From: a virus
Strand: one strand, 5' to 3'
DNA: 40,428 nucleotides
Virus record (IMG/VR): IMGVR_UViG_3300042924_002680
Coordinates: 1 to 40,428 of that record
Position numbers and translations under genes: made by a program. The notes under the pieces were generated by a model, which was given only the letters and a program-made list of their open reading frames with translations, was not told the DNA's origin and searched no databases. Shown in pieces: positions 29,903 through 38,252 of this stretch (position 1 is its first letter; every line of letters starts with the position of its first letter).

Positions 29903-30035
29903 TGCTCGTTACCTCTTGTTGGGGTTCGGAGAAGGTGGCCGGCTCGGTGCGCTCAATGAGCTTGCGTTTGCCGGTTTTGGGATCCAGGAGGTAGGTCCCG
30001 CCCTGGCCTTGATACTCGTCCATCGTAGCCATCAT
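29859..30035 (-). CDS. Small protein overlapping the tail tube gene
   Basis: A 58-aa protein from ATG 30035, in an ATGA overlap with the gpU-like gene; its 3' end overlaps the tail tube start by 44 bases in another frame. Sequence MMATMDEYQGQGGTYLLDPK then TGKRKLIERTEPATFSEPQQ. The pattern 'YQGQGG.Y..D...G.R..IERT' seems familiar from other cyanophages next to the tail genes. It is polar, probably unstructured at the end, and unassigned. Without it there would be a 130-base gap in an otherwise gapless operon. Confidence 0.6.
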   Translation of the reverse strand: MMATMDEYQGQGGTYLLDPKTGKRKLIERTEPATFSEPQQEVTSNAAPEPQTPNPGKN

Positions 30036-30460
30036 CCCGTTGCAAGATTAGTGACGTTGGTGCGGTAGCGGATCAGATAGTCGCAGCTGATCACGCCAGC
30101 TGGCTGATCCGCCTCTACCAGCTCAAAATTTACGCCCTGCGGCTGCACGTCGATGGCGTAGCCGCCCAGCGTTAGGTCCGCCATCAGTTTGCTGTGCAAA
30201 CTTTCCACCGTCGGGTCAGCCAGTTGGTCAGGGATGGCGCCGCGCACGATCACGCTGATGCGCACCGTCAAGCTCCAGTCCAGCGTGGGCAGGCTGGTGT
30301 TCTGCTCAGCCTGGTCCTGCACCGGTTCGATGACGATGGCCGGGCTCTCGCCGCGGCTCATCGGCTCCACCCGGCTGCGGTAGATGCGCGTGCTCACGCC
30401 CGTGGTGCCCGCCAGTGCGGACGCTACAGCAGCCAAGATTGTCTCGCGGCGGGTGGTCAT
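30032..30460 (-). CDS. Tail terminator/completion protein (gpU-like)
   Basis: A 142-aa protein from ATG 30460, of the size and layout of lambda gpU and related minor tail proteins. First helix TTRRETILAAVASALAGTTG, then VSTRIYRSRVEPMSRGESPA, IVIEP, WSLTVRISVIVRG, a long helix PTVESLHSKLMADLTLGG and VEADQPAGVISCDYLIRYRT. gpU-type proteins cap the head-proximal end of the tail tube. Directly precedes the tail tube genes. Confidence 0.75.
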   Translation of the reverse strand: MTTRRETILAAVASALAGTTGVSTRIYRSRVEPMSRGESPAIVIEPVQDQAEQNTSLPTLDWSLTVRISVIVRGAIPDQLADPTVESLHSKLMADLTLGGYAIDVQPQGVNFELVEADQPAGVISCDYLIRYRTNVTNLATG

Positions 30461-30462
30461 GA

Positions 30463-31095
30463 TCAGGCGCTCGCGACTTGAATGACGGTGCAGATAATGC
30501 CGGGGATAGCCGGATGCGTTGCCCCAGAAGGCTCAGCGTGGATGTAGGCCGCCAAATTGGTTGTGGCCCACATCAGCTCCAGATAATCAGAGCCGACCAG
30601 TGGGAGCACATAGTTCACGGTGCCGAGGACGTTGCCATCGATGCCCCCGTGCCGCGAGATCACGCTGAAGCGGCTGTCGGAATCTGGAACGTCACCGCTG
30701 GTGCCGCTGTTGTTCTTCCGCAGCCAGACGTTTATGTCGTGGATTGAACTGTCGCTGTTGCTGAACTGGATCGAAAACGTCAGGCTGTAGATGCCCGGAT
30801 GCGCCACCGTGACCCGGCTGGCCGAAGCAATGGTGATGCCACGGCTATTGGAATCGCCAGAACGTAACAGGATGGCCTGAGGCGTGTTGATGAGAGCTGC
30901 TGTCTGTGATGTCGAATCCCAGAACGATCCCCAGTAGCCGGGGCAACCGTGATACGGCAGGTCATTCCAGAGCTGTCGGCCGTTGCCGATTTTGAGGTTG
31001 CCGGTATCCGTCTCTTGCCCGAACTCGCCAAGCAGAAGGCGCGGGTTCTGCGCCGCCCACCCAACTCTGGTGTTGACCTTTATGGGGCTGCTCAT
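30463..31095 (-). CDS. Virion accessory protein with Mtd-like start and C1q/TNF-like domain
   Basis: A 210-aa protein from ATG 31095. Residues 10-50 (AAQNPRLLLGEFGQETDTG, LKIGNGRQLWNDLPY) match the short N-terminal motif that recurs in Mtd-like and many phage fibre proteins ('GE.G.ETDTG.LKIGDG...W..L.Y'). The rest is a jelly-roll-like sandwich (VTVAHPGIYSLTFSIQFSNS, INVWLRKNNSGTSGD, VLPLVGSDYLELMWATTNL), like C1q/TNF folds. A host-binding or decoration role is likely. It is inserted between head-closure and tail-terminator genes, so it might decorate the neck. Confidence 0.6.
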   Translation of the reverse strand: MSSPIKVNTRVGWAAQNPRLLLGEFGQETDTGNLKIGNGRQLWNDLPYHGCPGYWGSFWDSTSQTAALINTPQAILLRSGDSNSRGITIASASRVTVAHPGIYSLTFSIQFSNSDSSIHDINVWLRKNNSGTSGDVPDSDSRFSVISRHGGIDGNVLGTVNYVLPLVGSDYLELMWATTNLAAYIHAEPSGATHPAIPGIICTVIQVASA

Positions 31096-31370
31096 ACCTT
31101 TTGCAACCCGATCTCTACAAAAGCACCATCGTCAATCAGCCGCGTCTCGCGCACCTGGTAGGCAACCGTCGCCACCGTGACGCTGTCGCCGTACTTGAGC
31201 CCGCCGAAGTCAGCGGCCCGTGCTGTCAGCGTGTAGTCGGTGCTCAGCACCATCTCGCCAGCCAGCACCTGCGTGGGCATGTCCAGAAGGCCCAATGCCG
31301 TAACGGCGCCAGCTGTGCAGCTGACGCCGAAATCGGCAAGGAACTGAGTGAGATCCTCAGTTAGAGCCAT
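31092..31370 (-). CDS. Head-tail joining protein (gpFII-like)
   Basis: A 92-aa protein from ATG 31370. It resembles small head-closure proteins of the lambda gpFII type: an N-terminal helix (LTEDLTQFLADFGVSCT) then a small beta barrel (QVLAGEMVLSTDYTLTARAA, YGDSVTVATVAYQVRETRLI, DGAFVEIGLQKV). It is in the expected place between capsid genes and the tail terminator. It overlaps both neighbours by 1-4 bases. Confidence 0.72.
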   Translation of the reverse strand: MALTEDLTQFLADFGVSCTAGAVTALGLLDMPTQVLAGEMVLSTDYTLTARAADFGGLKYGDSVTVATVAYQVRETRLIDDGAFVEIGLQKV

Positions 31371-31747
31371 CAGCCGTACTTCTTCAGGCCGAAGCCGAAG
31401 CAGGTAACAGCGCTGGAAGCGGTGCCAGTCTCAGCGGTGCAGCTCAGACGAACGTAACGCTTCAGCTCGTCACGGTTGAGGGTTTTCACCTGCTTGGAGG
31501 CAGTGTTGCCGATAGCGGTGAAGCTGCCGCCGGTGGCAGCCGTGAAGGTGCTGTTGTCGTCGGACTCTTCAATGCGGAAGGTCAGATCAGCGCCAGCGCC
31601 AGCAGCAGTGCCGGACAGGATGATCTGAATGTCGCCGTCGTACTCATGCAGATCAACGCCGGTCTGGTTGCCAGTGCCGGTGATGGTCGTAGTAGCCAGG
31701 AGCGTGAAGTGCTCCAGCTTTTCAAGGGTTTGTTGAAAGATCGCCAT
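31370..31747 (-). CDS. Small virion protein, head decoration candidate
   Basis: A 125-aa protein from ATG 31747; a GTG at 31756 would add three residues. It is beta-rich and Thr/Gly-rich (TLLATTTITGTGNQTGVDLH, DGDIQIILSGTAAGAGADLT, FRIEESDDNSTFTAATGG, VKTLNRDELKRYVRLSCTA). It looks like an Ig-like or capsid-decoration sandwich, and the 'D...F.IEESDDN.TFTA' pattern is frequent in phage structural genes. The position after capsid and before head closure fits a decoration protein. A second reading is a head completion factor. Confidence 0.55.
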   Translation of the reverse strand: MAIFQQTLEKLEHFTLLATTTITGTGNQTGVDLHEYDGDIQIILSGTAAGAGADLTFRIEESDDNSTFTAATGGSFTAIGNTASKQVKTLNRDELKRYVRLSCTAETGTASSAVTCFGFGLKKYG

Positions 31748-31752
31748 TGGGG

Positions 31753-31947
31753 TCACCTAGTGCGGGGTTTGCGTTTGGGAGCCACTACCGACTCTGGCTC
31801 AGGCGCGAACTCGGCAGCAATGCTGGCCGCGACCGCCTTGCCGATCCCGATCAGCAGGCGTGCATCGGCCAGACTCGCGTCCACCTTTGCGCCAACCCTT
31901 GCGAGTTGGCCGCCCACCATCGTGGTTCTCAGAATCTCAATCTCCAT
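31753..31947 (-). CDS. Small head-region protein
   Basis: A 64-aa protein from ATG 31947. First part EIEILRTTMVGGQLARVGAK, then ADARLLIGIGKAVAASIAAE and a basic tail (APKRKPRTR). A beta strand pair plus helix with 'DA..LI..GKAV' is typical of small phage head-tail proteins placed after the capsid gene (gpFI-like in position). Function is not known with certainty. Confidence 0.6.
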   Translation of the reverse strand: MEIEILRTTMVGGQLARVGAKVDASLADARLLIGIGKAVAASIAAEFAPEPESVVAPKRKPRTR

Positions 31948-31989
31948 GCTGGTTAAGGGCCGGTGTTACCCGGCCCCGCCTCCATCAGA

Positions 31990-33786
31990 TCAGAGGGTGT
32001 TGTTGCCGCGGCAGAAGCCCTCAGGATGACGGACAGCGAAGTCCACATCCTGCAGAGCCACCACGCGCACGGTGCCGCTGGTGCTGTGGGTGTAAGGATC
32101 CACGGTCAGATCCAGGCCAGACCACATGCCCATGATCAGCTGGCTCCAAACGGCAAAGAAGATGTCGTTGGTAGCCACCTGGTTGGACACCACGGCGTTG
32201 TAGCCGTTGACGGTGCCGCCGGGCTCGAACACATAGGCGCCGGTGTCGGTGCCCTTGTCCTTGGTCTTCAGAGCGCCACGCATGGAGGCGTTCATCAGGT
32301 AGGCCATGGCGCCGATGTCGGCGTTGTCGGCAGCGATCAGGCTCTCCATTTCCACCACCTCGGCGTAGGTCGGGGTGTTGGCGGCGAAGTCCTTGGTGTT
32401 GATGCCGGTGGTCAGCTTGATGCCCAGGGGCTGGTTGCTGTTGCCCAGGCCGTAGAGGCCTACGCGGTCGATCTCCAGAGCCAGCACGGTGGCGAGATCC
32501 TGGCGGATCATCTGCTCCACGTCGATGCTGGACTGCAGCATCAGGCGACGGCTGTAGTCGGTAAAGGCGCCCACGGTCTTGGGCGACATGTTGACCTGAT
32601 CGACGGTCTGGTTGCTCTCAGTAGGAGAGCCAGACTCAGCCACCCAGTAGGCGGTAGCGGCGCCGGTCTGACGGGGGATCGCCACGTTGCCGCTCAGGCC
32701 GGTCAGGCTGGTCACGCCGAGGCCAGCCAAGGCGGAGCGGTTGCGCAGCAGCTCGATGAACGAACCGGGGCGGAAGTCGGTGCCGACCAGATCGCCAGCG
32801 GCAGAGGCAGAGCCCACGGTCAGGTCGCGGCGCAGCACCTCGTTGGGCACCATGATGCCCTGGGCGGTCTTGCCAGCTTTGGCGGCAGCAGCCTCGGAGC
32901 ACTCACGCTCGAAGGCAGCGGCTTCCCACAGCTTGCGATCCTGGGGGTTGGCCAGAGCGTTGATGGCGCGCTGGAAGGAGAACTCGCGCACTTCCTTCTC
33001 AGACATGCCGATGTCGGAAGCCTTCTCGGCCACCGGCTCGACCTTGGCGCCCAGCTTGTCGAGGACAGCGGCACGAGCCTCGTCGAGGCTGCGGCCACCA
33101 TCGATCAGCTGACGGCCCAGCTCGGCCATGCCGTGCTTGTCAGTCAGGGCGGTGATGCCGGAGATGCGGGCGCGCTCAGCTTTGGCAGCCTCAGCAGCCG
33201 CTTCAGCCCGCACCGCCGAGATGTCGGGGGTGTTTTCCATCGGAACCTCAGGTTCTGTTTCGGGGGTTGGTGATGCGGCTGGGGCCGCAGGATCGGCCTC
33301 AAGAGACCGACCCATACCCACAGTGGGGTCTGCAGGTATGCTAACCACGCTGATCTCATAAGGAGCCCAGCTGGTAGCAACGAAGTCGCCGCTACCTCTT
33401 TGCTCCATTTCGTTGATCGCGTAGCCGAAGGAAACGTTCCGCAGAACGCCATCCCTCACGTCAGCCAGCACCTCCTGTGCGAAGGCGTTGCGGCTGAACT
33501 TCACCGTGGCATAGCCACGCTTCTTCTGGCCGTCAATCCAGGCCCGCTCCACCACGCCGATCACCTTGTTCGGGTCGTGGTTGAACAACAGCGGCGCCGA
33601 ATCGTTCAGACGGCTCAGGTCGGCGCTGCGCTCATCGTGCTGCAGCACCTCGTTGCCGAAGTAGCGAGCGACCGGGAACTCGCTGGAAAATGGGAACTCG
33701 ATGCTGCGCTCATCTTCGCTGACCGTGAAGTCAGCAACCTCAGAGCGCTTCAACAGTTGCCCTTCTAGGTCACGCGATAGATCCAT
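31990..33786 (-). CDS. Fused prohead protease - HK97-type major capsid protein
   Basis: A 598-aa protein from ATG 33786 (GTG 33807 would add 7 residues and overlap the portal more). Residues about 1-170 are a U35-type prohead protease: LNDSAPLLFNHDPNKVIGVV with the catalytic His, GVLRNVSFGYAI with the catalytic Ser, WAPYEISVVSIPADPTVG. Residues about 180-300 are a charged helical scaffold (delta) part. From about 310 is the capsid: GIMVPNEVLRRDLTVGSASA, NVAIPRQTGAATAYWVAESG, YSRRLMLQSSIDVEQMIRQDL, VGLYGLGNSNQPLGI. The protease should cut itself and the scaffold away during maturation. An internal ATG at 33240 could make the scaffold-capsid part alone. Confidence 0.88.
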   Translation of the reverse strand: MDLSRDLEGQLLKRSEVADFTVSEDERSIEFPFSSEFPVARYFGNEVLQHDERSADLSRLNDSAPLLFNHDPNKVIGVVERAWIDGQKKRGYATVKFSRNAFAQEVLADVRDGVLRNVSFGYAINEMEQRGSGDFVATSWAPYEISVVSIPADPTVGMGRSLEADPAAPAASPTPETEPEVPMENTPDISAVRAEAAAEAAKAERARISGITALTDKHGMAELGRQLIDGGRSLDEARAAVLDKLGAKVEPVAEKASDIGMSEKEVREFSFQRAINALANPQDRKLWEAAAFERECSEAAAAKAGKTAQGIMVPNEVLRRDLTVGSASAAGDLVGTDFRPGSFIELLRNRSALAGLGVTSLTGLSGNVAIPRQTGAATAYWVAESGSPTESNQTVDQVNMSPKTVGAFTDYSRRLMLQSSIDVEQMIRQDLATVLALEIDRVGLYGLGNSNQPLGIKLTTGINTKDFAANTPTYAEVVEMESLIAADNADIGAMAYLMNASMRGALKTKDKGTDTGAYVFEPGGTVNGYNAVVSNQVATNDIFFAVWSQLIMGMWSGLDLTVDPYTHSTSGTVRVVALQDVDFAVRHPEGFCRGNNTL

Positions 33787-35311
33787 CGGTGTTGTCCGGG
33801 TTATCACTCACATTATCGTTCGCCGGCTGCGGATTACCTGCAGGTGCTGCGTCAGCCCCAGGATCGGTGTCGAACTTCAGGTCGAGCGCCTCAGCGTCGT
33901 CCAGCTCCTGCCGGCGAGCCTGCATCAGCTCCTCGATGTCACCACCTTGCTCCGCCACCACCTCGCTAAGGGTCTTGAAGCCGTTGCGCACCGCTGAGGC
34001 ATACGCCTCAACTTCCTTGGCCGGGTCCACCCAGGCCCAGCCGCGTGGCATCCAACGTACCGCCTTGTAGCGATCAGCCTGGATCTCGTAGTTGGCTAGC
34101 GGCAGCGCACCGCTCAGCACAGCCATGTCCAGCCATACCTCAAACACCCGCTGGTGCAGGTTTTCGATCAGCCAGTTCTGCAGGATCCGCCAGTGATCGC
34201 GGTCTTCCAGCAAACTCAGCCGGCTGCTGCTGTAGTTCGTCTGGCTGAAATCGCGGCTGACGGTCTCGTAGGAGCAGCCGACGCCGGCCGCCATGGCCCG
34301 CAGCATGGCCCGCAGGAACGGCTCGAACTGACCGTCAGGCGCATCCAGCTGCGGCACGCTCACGGATTCGCCGGGGGCCAGGTACTTGAAGACACCAGGC
34401 TCGAACGATGAGACGCGCTCGCCCTGGTACACCTCATCGCCCTGCAGCTCGCCCTCGGGGCTGGTGATAAAGCCCATCAGCGCGCTACTGGCCCGCGCAC
34501 GCACCACCTCGGCTTGCTCATAGCCCTGCAGGTGATGCAGCCGTTGGATGGCACTGGCGAACCATGTAACGCCGCGCGTCTGGCCCGGCCGTTCCGTGCG
34601 GTAGAGGTGGATCACCTCCTCAGCGGGCACGCGCTTGTGGCGCTGCGTGCTGATCTGCTGGTTGCTGAACTGGTAGTCGCCAGGGTGGTAGGCCAGGAAG
34701 TGATAGGCCACCGGGCGGCCCCAGGTGTCCACCTCAACGCCCATGCGGATCTCATTGCCCTGCTGGCTGCGGCCGTTCAGCCCGTCGTCCAGCAGGTCCG
34801 CTTCCAACACCTCCAGCGCCAGCGGCACCGGCGAGCCGCCGAACGACTGCTTCACCACGCGCACAAACACCTCGCCGGACTCAGCGCAGGCGCGGATCAC
34901 CAGGCGTTCGATGTCATGGAACGTGAGCTTGCCGCCGGTATGGCAATAGCGGGCCTTCGTCCACCGCTTCCAAGCCAGCTCGATCTGATCGTTGATCGTT
35001 GCATCAAGGCGGCCGCCGCCACGCTGCATCCGAACCTGGGCCTGGAAGGGGATGCCCTGGCCCACCACGTTGCCCTCAATGGCCCGCAGCGCCTGGCGCG
35101 CGTAGTCGTTATCGCGGCACAGCTGCCGCGCACGGTCGCGCAGCTTCTGCGCTGAGCCGTACACCTCGCTGTCGGCGCTGGTGTTGCCGGTCACCCAGTC
35201 GGCCGTCAGCCGGCTGAACTTGGCGCCCTCGTACATGCGACGCCGCACTGGCTTGGCCTGTTCCGGGGTGCCGCGCTGCAGCCAGCCCAGGATTGCGCTG
35301 CGGACGCCCAT
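33770..35311 (-). CDS. Portal protein (lambda gpB type)
   Basis: A 513-aa protein from ATG 35311. It forms the dodecameric ring through which DNA is packaged. It follows the Phage_portal_2 pattern: N-terminal RRRMYEGAKFSRLTADWVTG, SAQKLRDRARQLCRDNDYAR, AIEGNVVGQGIPFQAQ, then HDIERLVIRACAESGEVFVR, EEVIHLYRTERPGQTRGVTW, and the C-terminal VGCSYETVSRDFSQTNYSSS followed by ENLHQRVFEVWLDMAVLSGA. The start is tied to the gene before it (one-base overlap) and the end overlaps the protease gene. Confidence 0.9.
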   Translation of the reverse strand: MGVRSAILGWLQRGTPEQAKPVRRRMYEGAKFSRLTADWVTGNTSADSEVYGSAQKLRDRARQLCRDNDYARQALRAIEGNVVGQGIPFQAQVRMQRGGGRLDATINDQIELAWKRWTKARYCHTGGKLTFHDIERLVIRACAESGEVFVRVVKQSFGGSPVPLALEVLEADLLDDGLNGRSQQGNEIRMGVEVDTWGRPVAYHFLAYHPGDYQFSNQQISTQRHKRVPAEEVIHLYRTERPGQTRGVTWFASAIQRLHHLQGYEQAEVVRARASSALMGFITSPEGELQGDEVYQGERVSSFEPGVFKYLAPGESVSVPQLDAPDGQFEPFLRAMLRAMAAGVGCSYETVSRDFSQTNYSSSRLSLLEDRDHWRILQNWLIENLHQRVFEVWLDMAVLSGALPLANYEIQADRYKAVRWMPRGWAWVDPAKEVEAYASAVRNGFKTLSEVVAEQGGDIEELMQARRQELDDAEALDLKFDTDPGADAAPAGNPQPANDNVSDNPDNTDGSIA

Positions 35312-35886
35312 CAGAACCTCACGAACAAGTTGTGCGGGTTACCAAGCCCGTTAGCCATCATTGTCGCCGCTTGCTCGCGCTTTACCTCTGACTTGAGCTT
35401 GGCTTCCAGCGTGAGCAGGTCGGCCATCTCCATCTTCTTCAGGCGGCGGCTGCCGATCGTGTACTCAGCAACGGCACCGCCCGAGATCATCGCGCGGATG
35501 GTGGCCTGCACCGCGTCGAGATCCTTCTGGGCCTGGCTGCGGTTATCGACCGCCGCCGGCGTGCCGGTGTAGGCCAGGTTGGCGTCGATCTCGAACTGGC
35601 CGCTGCCCAGCGTGACCGTCTCACCTGCCTTGGTGGCCACCGCCTGCCAGTAGCCGGTGTCATCCGCGTGGAAACCCTCGGTCGTGGCGGCGGTCAGGCT
35701 GAACTCCCAGCCCTGGCCATAGGCCGTGCCCACTGACGTGGCGCCATGGTTGTTGCGGTTGAAGCGGAAGTAGTAGGTCAGCGTCCAGCCAGCTGCGCTG
35801 CTGATCGGATTGCCAAACACATCGGTGCTGGCGTCGTCGCGCCACTTGACCGTGTCGCCTTCTGTTATCCGCGCAGGGAAGTTCAC
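35311..35886 (-). CDS. gpW-like head-tail connector with added beta domain
   Basis: A 191-aa protein from ATG 35886. The N-terminal 110 residues are a beta sandwich (NFPARITEGDTVKWRDDAST, WTLTYYFRFNRNNHG, YWQAVATKAGETVTLGSGQF). The C-terminal 75 residues resemble lambda gpW: AQKDLDAVQATIRAMISGG, VAEYTIGSRRLKKMEMADLL, LEAKLKSEVKREQA. In lambda gpW (68 aa) this part seals the portal after packaging. The gene lies between terminase and portal as in lambda, but is almost three times longer. Fusion of a virion-surface domain to gpW is common in marine phages. Confidence 0.68.
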   Translation of the reverse strand: MNFPARITEGDTVKWRDDASTDVFGNPISSAAGWTLTYYFRFNRNNHGATSVGTAYGQGWEFSLTAATTEGFHADDTGYWQAVATKAGETVTLGSGQFEIDANLAYTGTPAAVDNRSQAQKDLDAVQATIRAMISGGAVAEYTIGSRRLKKMEMADLLTLEAKLKSEVKREQAATMMANGLGNPHNLFVRF

Positions 35887-35890
35887 GGCC

Positions 35891-37762
35891 TCACCAGCTA
35901 TTGACGAATGCCGACGCCGCGGCCTGCCTCGATCTTAGCTGCGGCTTGCGCGCCTCTGCATCGACCTTCTCCAGCTTTCTTTCCAGCTGGTCCCAGATCG
36001 TTCTGCGGTCGTACCGCTGGTACATCAGATTTAGCGCCGCGTAGGCATAGACCAGACAATCCAGCGCCTCGTTACGCCTGTTGGCTGGCAGCACCCATTC
36101 GCGTACCGGGAAGCCGGCCCGGTTGGTGCGGAGCATCTGTTTCTCTGCCGTCAGCTGCTCGAAATACTCCACCGTCGTCTTCATGTGGAAGTGCAAGAAG
36201 CCCGCGCCCGCGTCGTTATGCTTCAGCCGCGCGAACAGCGTGGTCTTCACCGTGTCGGCGCCAACGGGGTAGACCAGCGCACCGTGCTTGAGCACCTTGC
36301 CGCGGTAGTTCACGTCCACCTTGCTGGCCTTGCCGATCGGTGGCTTGCCGCGTTGGCTCTGGCCCTTGATGGCCACCACTCCCTGCCGGCCGCGTTCGCG
36401 CGCGTACTGGTAGACCTCCGCCGTGAAGTGACCACCGGAGTCGATGGCCACCACGTCGGGGCGGAGCTTGTGCCCCAGCGCATGCGGCCATTCCCGCAGC
36501 ACCACCTCGTCCAGCTGCTTCCACAGCTCCGGCCGGGCCGGGTCGCCGTAGATCTCCTGGTGGTCCAGCAGCCAGCCTTCTTCTTCGCGGCCCCAGGCCC
36601 AGACGCTGATCGCCAGGCGGTTGTCCTGCACGTCCACGCCGACCGTCAACGCCAGCGCAGCATCTGGCAGCATCGCCGGCTCGTACTGCTCGCACCGCTC
36701 CAGCAGCGCCTCGGCGCTCACCTTGCTGGCGTAGTCCTCCTCCCAGGTCTCGCCCAGCACGGTGTTGACCCAGGTCTTCAGCCGCGGCGCATCGCCCTTG
36801 CTCCGCAGGAAGTCCTCAACGATCTCCTCCCAGCTCTTCCAACCCAGCGGGCTGTAAAGCGACGACAGGTGGAAACCGGCGGTCTTGCCATCGCCAGGCG
36901 CCGTAGCGCGCCACTCACCAGCCGCCAGAATCTGCGTCTTGTGCGATTCCGGGAACTGCTGCTTGCACGCCTCGCACTCGTACATCACGGTGCTCGGGTC
37001 GTTGTCGGCCCACTTCAGCTGATGCCATTTCAGCCATTGCTTCACGCCGCAGTGAGGGCAAGGCACGAAGAAACGCCGCTGGTCGCTCAGCAGATATTCC
37101 GACTCGATCCGGCTGAAGTCCTTCACCGTCGGCGTCGAGGTCATGAAGATCTTGCGCCGGCTGAAGGTGGTGCTCCGCCGTTCTGCCAGCGTCACCGGGT
37201 CACCTTCACCGTCCACATCGCTCGGGAAGGCATCCACCTCGTCGAGGAAGATGTACCGGCACGGTGTCGAGCGCAGGCCCGTGGCGCTGTTCGCCCCGGT
37301 CAGGATCATGATCCCGCCGGGGTACTCCTTGCTGAACATCGTGTTGCCGGAGTCCCGCGAGCGGGCAGGGGCCACCTTCTCAGCCAGGCACGGTGTCTCG
37401 GTGATCAGCGATTCCAGCCGCTGCTTCGACAGGCGCTTGGCCATGTCCACCGTGGGCTGCACCATCAGCATCGGGCCCGGTGCGTGCGCGATCACATAGC
37501 CGAGCCAGTTGCTGCCAGCTTCCGTCTTGCCCAGCTGCGCGCCGGCCATCAGCACCACCCGTTGCACCGGGCTGGTGGTGCTCAGGCAGTCCATCACGTC
37601 CTTGAGGTAAGGCGTCCTTTCTGTCCGCCACGGGCCCGGCTCTGCGCTTGCCTTGCCGCTCAGCATGCGATGGCCATCGGCCCAGGCGCTAACCGTCAGC
37701 TCAGCCTCAAACCGCAGCGACTCGACGCATACCTCAATCAGCTCATCAATCGCTGAGGCCAC
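35891..37762 (-). CDS. terL: Terminase large subunit (lambda gpA type)
   Basis: A 623-aa protein with GTG start at 37762. It cuts concatemers and drives DNA into proheads. Motifs: Walker A AGAQLGKTE (residues 73-81), Walker B YIFLDEVDAFP (Asp174, Glu175), a zinc-finger pair CPHC...CEAC at about 230-262, and the nuclease part with VGVDVQDNRLAISVWAWG, VVAIDSGGHFTAEVY and NRRNEALDCLVYAYAALN. Length and order match the gpA/GpA-like group, which makes cohesive ends. This fits the 13-bp repeat at the window ends. It overlaps the small subunit gene by 17 bases. Confidence 0.92.
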   Translation of the reverse strand: MASAIDELIEVCVESLRFEAELTVSAWADGHRMLSGKASAEPGPWRTERTPYLKDVMDCLSTTSPVQRVVLMAGAQLGKTEAGSNWLGYVIAHAPGPMLMVQPTVDMAKRLSKQRLESLITETPCLAEKVAPARSRDSGNTMFSKEYPGGIMILTGANSATGLRSTPCRYIFLDEVDAFPSDVDGEGDPVTLAERRSTTFSRRKIFMTSTPTVKDFSRIESEYLLSDQRRFFVPCPHCGVKQWLKWHQLKWADNDPSTVMYECEACKQQFPESHKTQILAAGEWRATAPGDGKTAGFHLSSLYSPLGWKSWEEIVEDFLRSKGDAPRLKTWVNTVLGETWEEDYASKVSAEALLERCEQYEPAMLPDAALALTVGVDVQDNRLAISVWAWGREEEGWLLDHQEIYGDPARPELWKQLDEVVLREWPHALGHKLRPDVVAIDSGGHFTAEVYQYARERGRQGVVAIKGQSQRGKPPIGKASKVDVNYRGKVLKHGALVYPVGADTVKTTLFARLKHNDAGAGFLHFHMKTTVEYFEQLTAEKQMLRTNRAGFPVREWVLPANRRNEALDCLVYAYAALNLMYQRYDRRTIWDQLERKLEKVDAEARKPQLRSRQAAASAFVNSW

Positions 37763-38252
37763 TCAAGCCCTCCAATGCCTGCCCGATTTCTTTCAGGAGC
37801 ATGGCATGGATTACAGCTTGGTCTTTCTCAGCGGCAAGGATCGGCGCCACGCGGTCCGGGATCGTGCGCAGTGCATCGCGCACACCCATGTGCAGCTTGG
37901 CCAGCTTCAGCTTCAGCTCATCCTTATCCACCAGCTTGCCGCTGCGCTGCCGGAACTCCAGCTCGGTCAGGCGTGCGCTGAATGCTTCACGCGCAGCACG
38001 CGACACCGCAAAGCTCGGGATAGCCGCCTCACGCGCCTTGCGTGCCTGCAGCGCTGCGTCGATGTCGGGCCCACCGTTGCGCCCGCCGCGGTCCGGCGCT
38101 GATGCGCCATCCAACTCACGGTCAGCCTGCGCCGGGTCGATCTCGTAGCCGCGGCCCACCTTCTTTGCGCTTGGGATCTTGCCGGCCTTGATCGCATCCG
38201 AGATCGTCATCTTTGAGACGCCTCGGTGCTTGGCATACTCCGAAGCGTTCAT
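37746..38252 (-). CDS. terS: Terminase small subunit (Nu1-like)
   Basis: A 168-aa protein from ATG 38252. Residues 1-45 hold an HTH (NASEYAKHRGVSKMTISDAI, KAGKIPSAKKVGRGYEIDPA), as in lambda Nu1, which recognises the packaging site. A long helical part follows (AREAFSARLTELEFRQRSGK, LKLKLAKLHMGVRDALRTIP) for assembly with the large subunit. The start shares one base with the stop of the 2OG oxygenase gene (TGATG), so the upstream modification genes and packaging genes are one operon. Confidence 0.83.
   Translation of the reverse strand: MNASEYAKHRGVSKMTISDAIKAGKIPSAKKVGRGYEIDPAQADRELDGASAPDRGGRNGGPDIDAALQARKAREAAIPSFAVSRAAREAFSARLTELEFRQRSGKLVDKDELKLKLAKLHMGVRDALRTIPDRVAPILAAEKDQAVIHAMLLKEIGQALEGLSGLSD

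Noticed and set aside
31963-33273. A 436-codon plus-strand open frame opposite the capsid gene
   Set aside because: Antisense shadow; the Gly/Val/His-rich sequence has no family features, while the opposite strand is a clear protease-capsid gene.
36185-37756. A 523-codon plus-strand open frame opposite the large terminase
   Set aside because: Long only because GC-rich DNA has few stops. It shows His/Arg/Gln-rich shadow composition, while the minus strand encodes a full set of terminase motifs.
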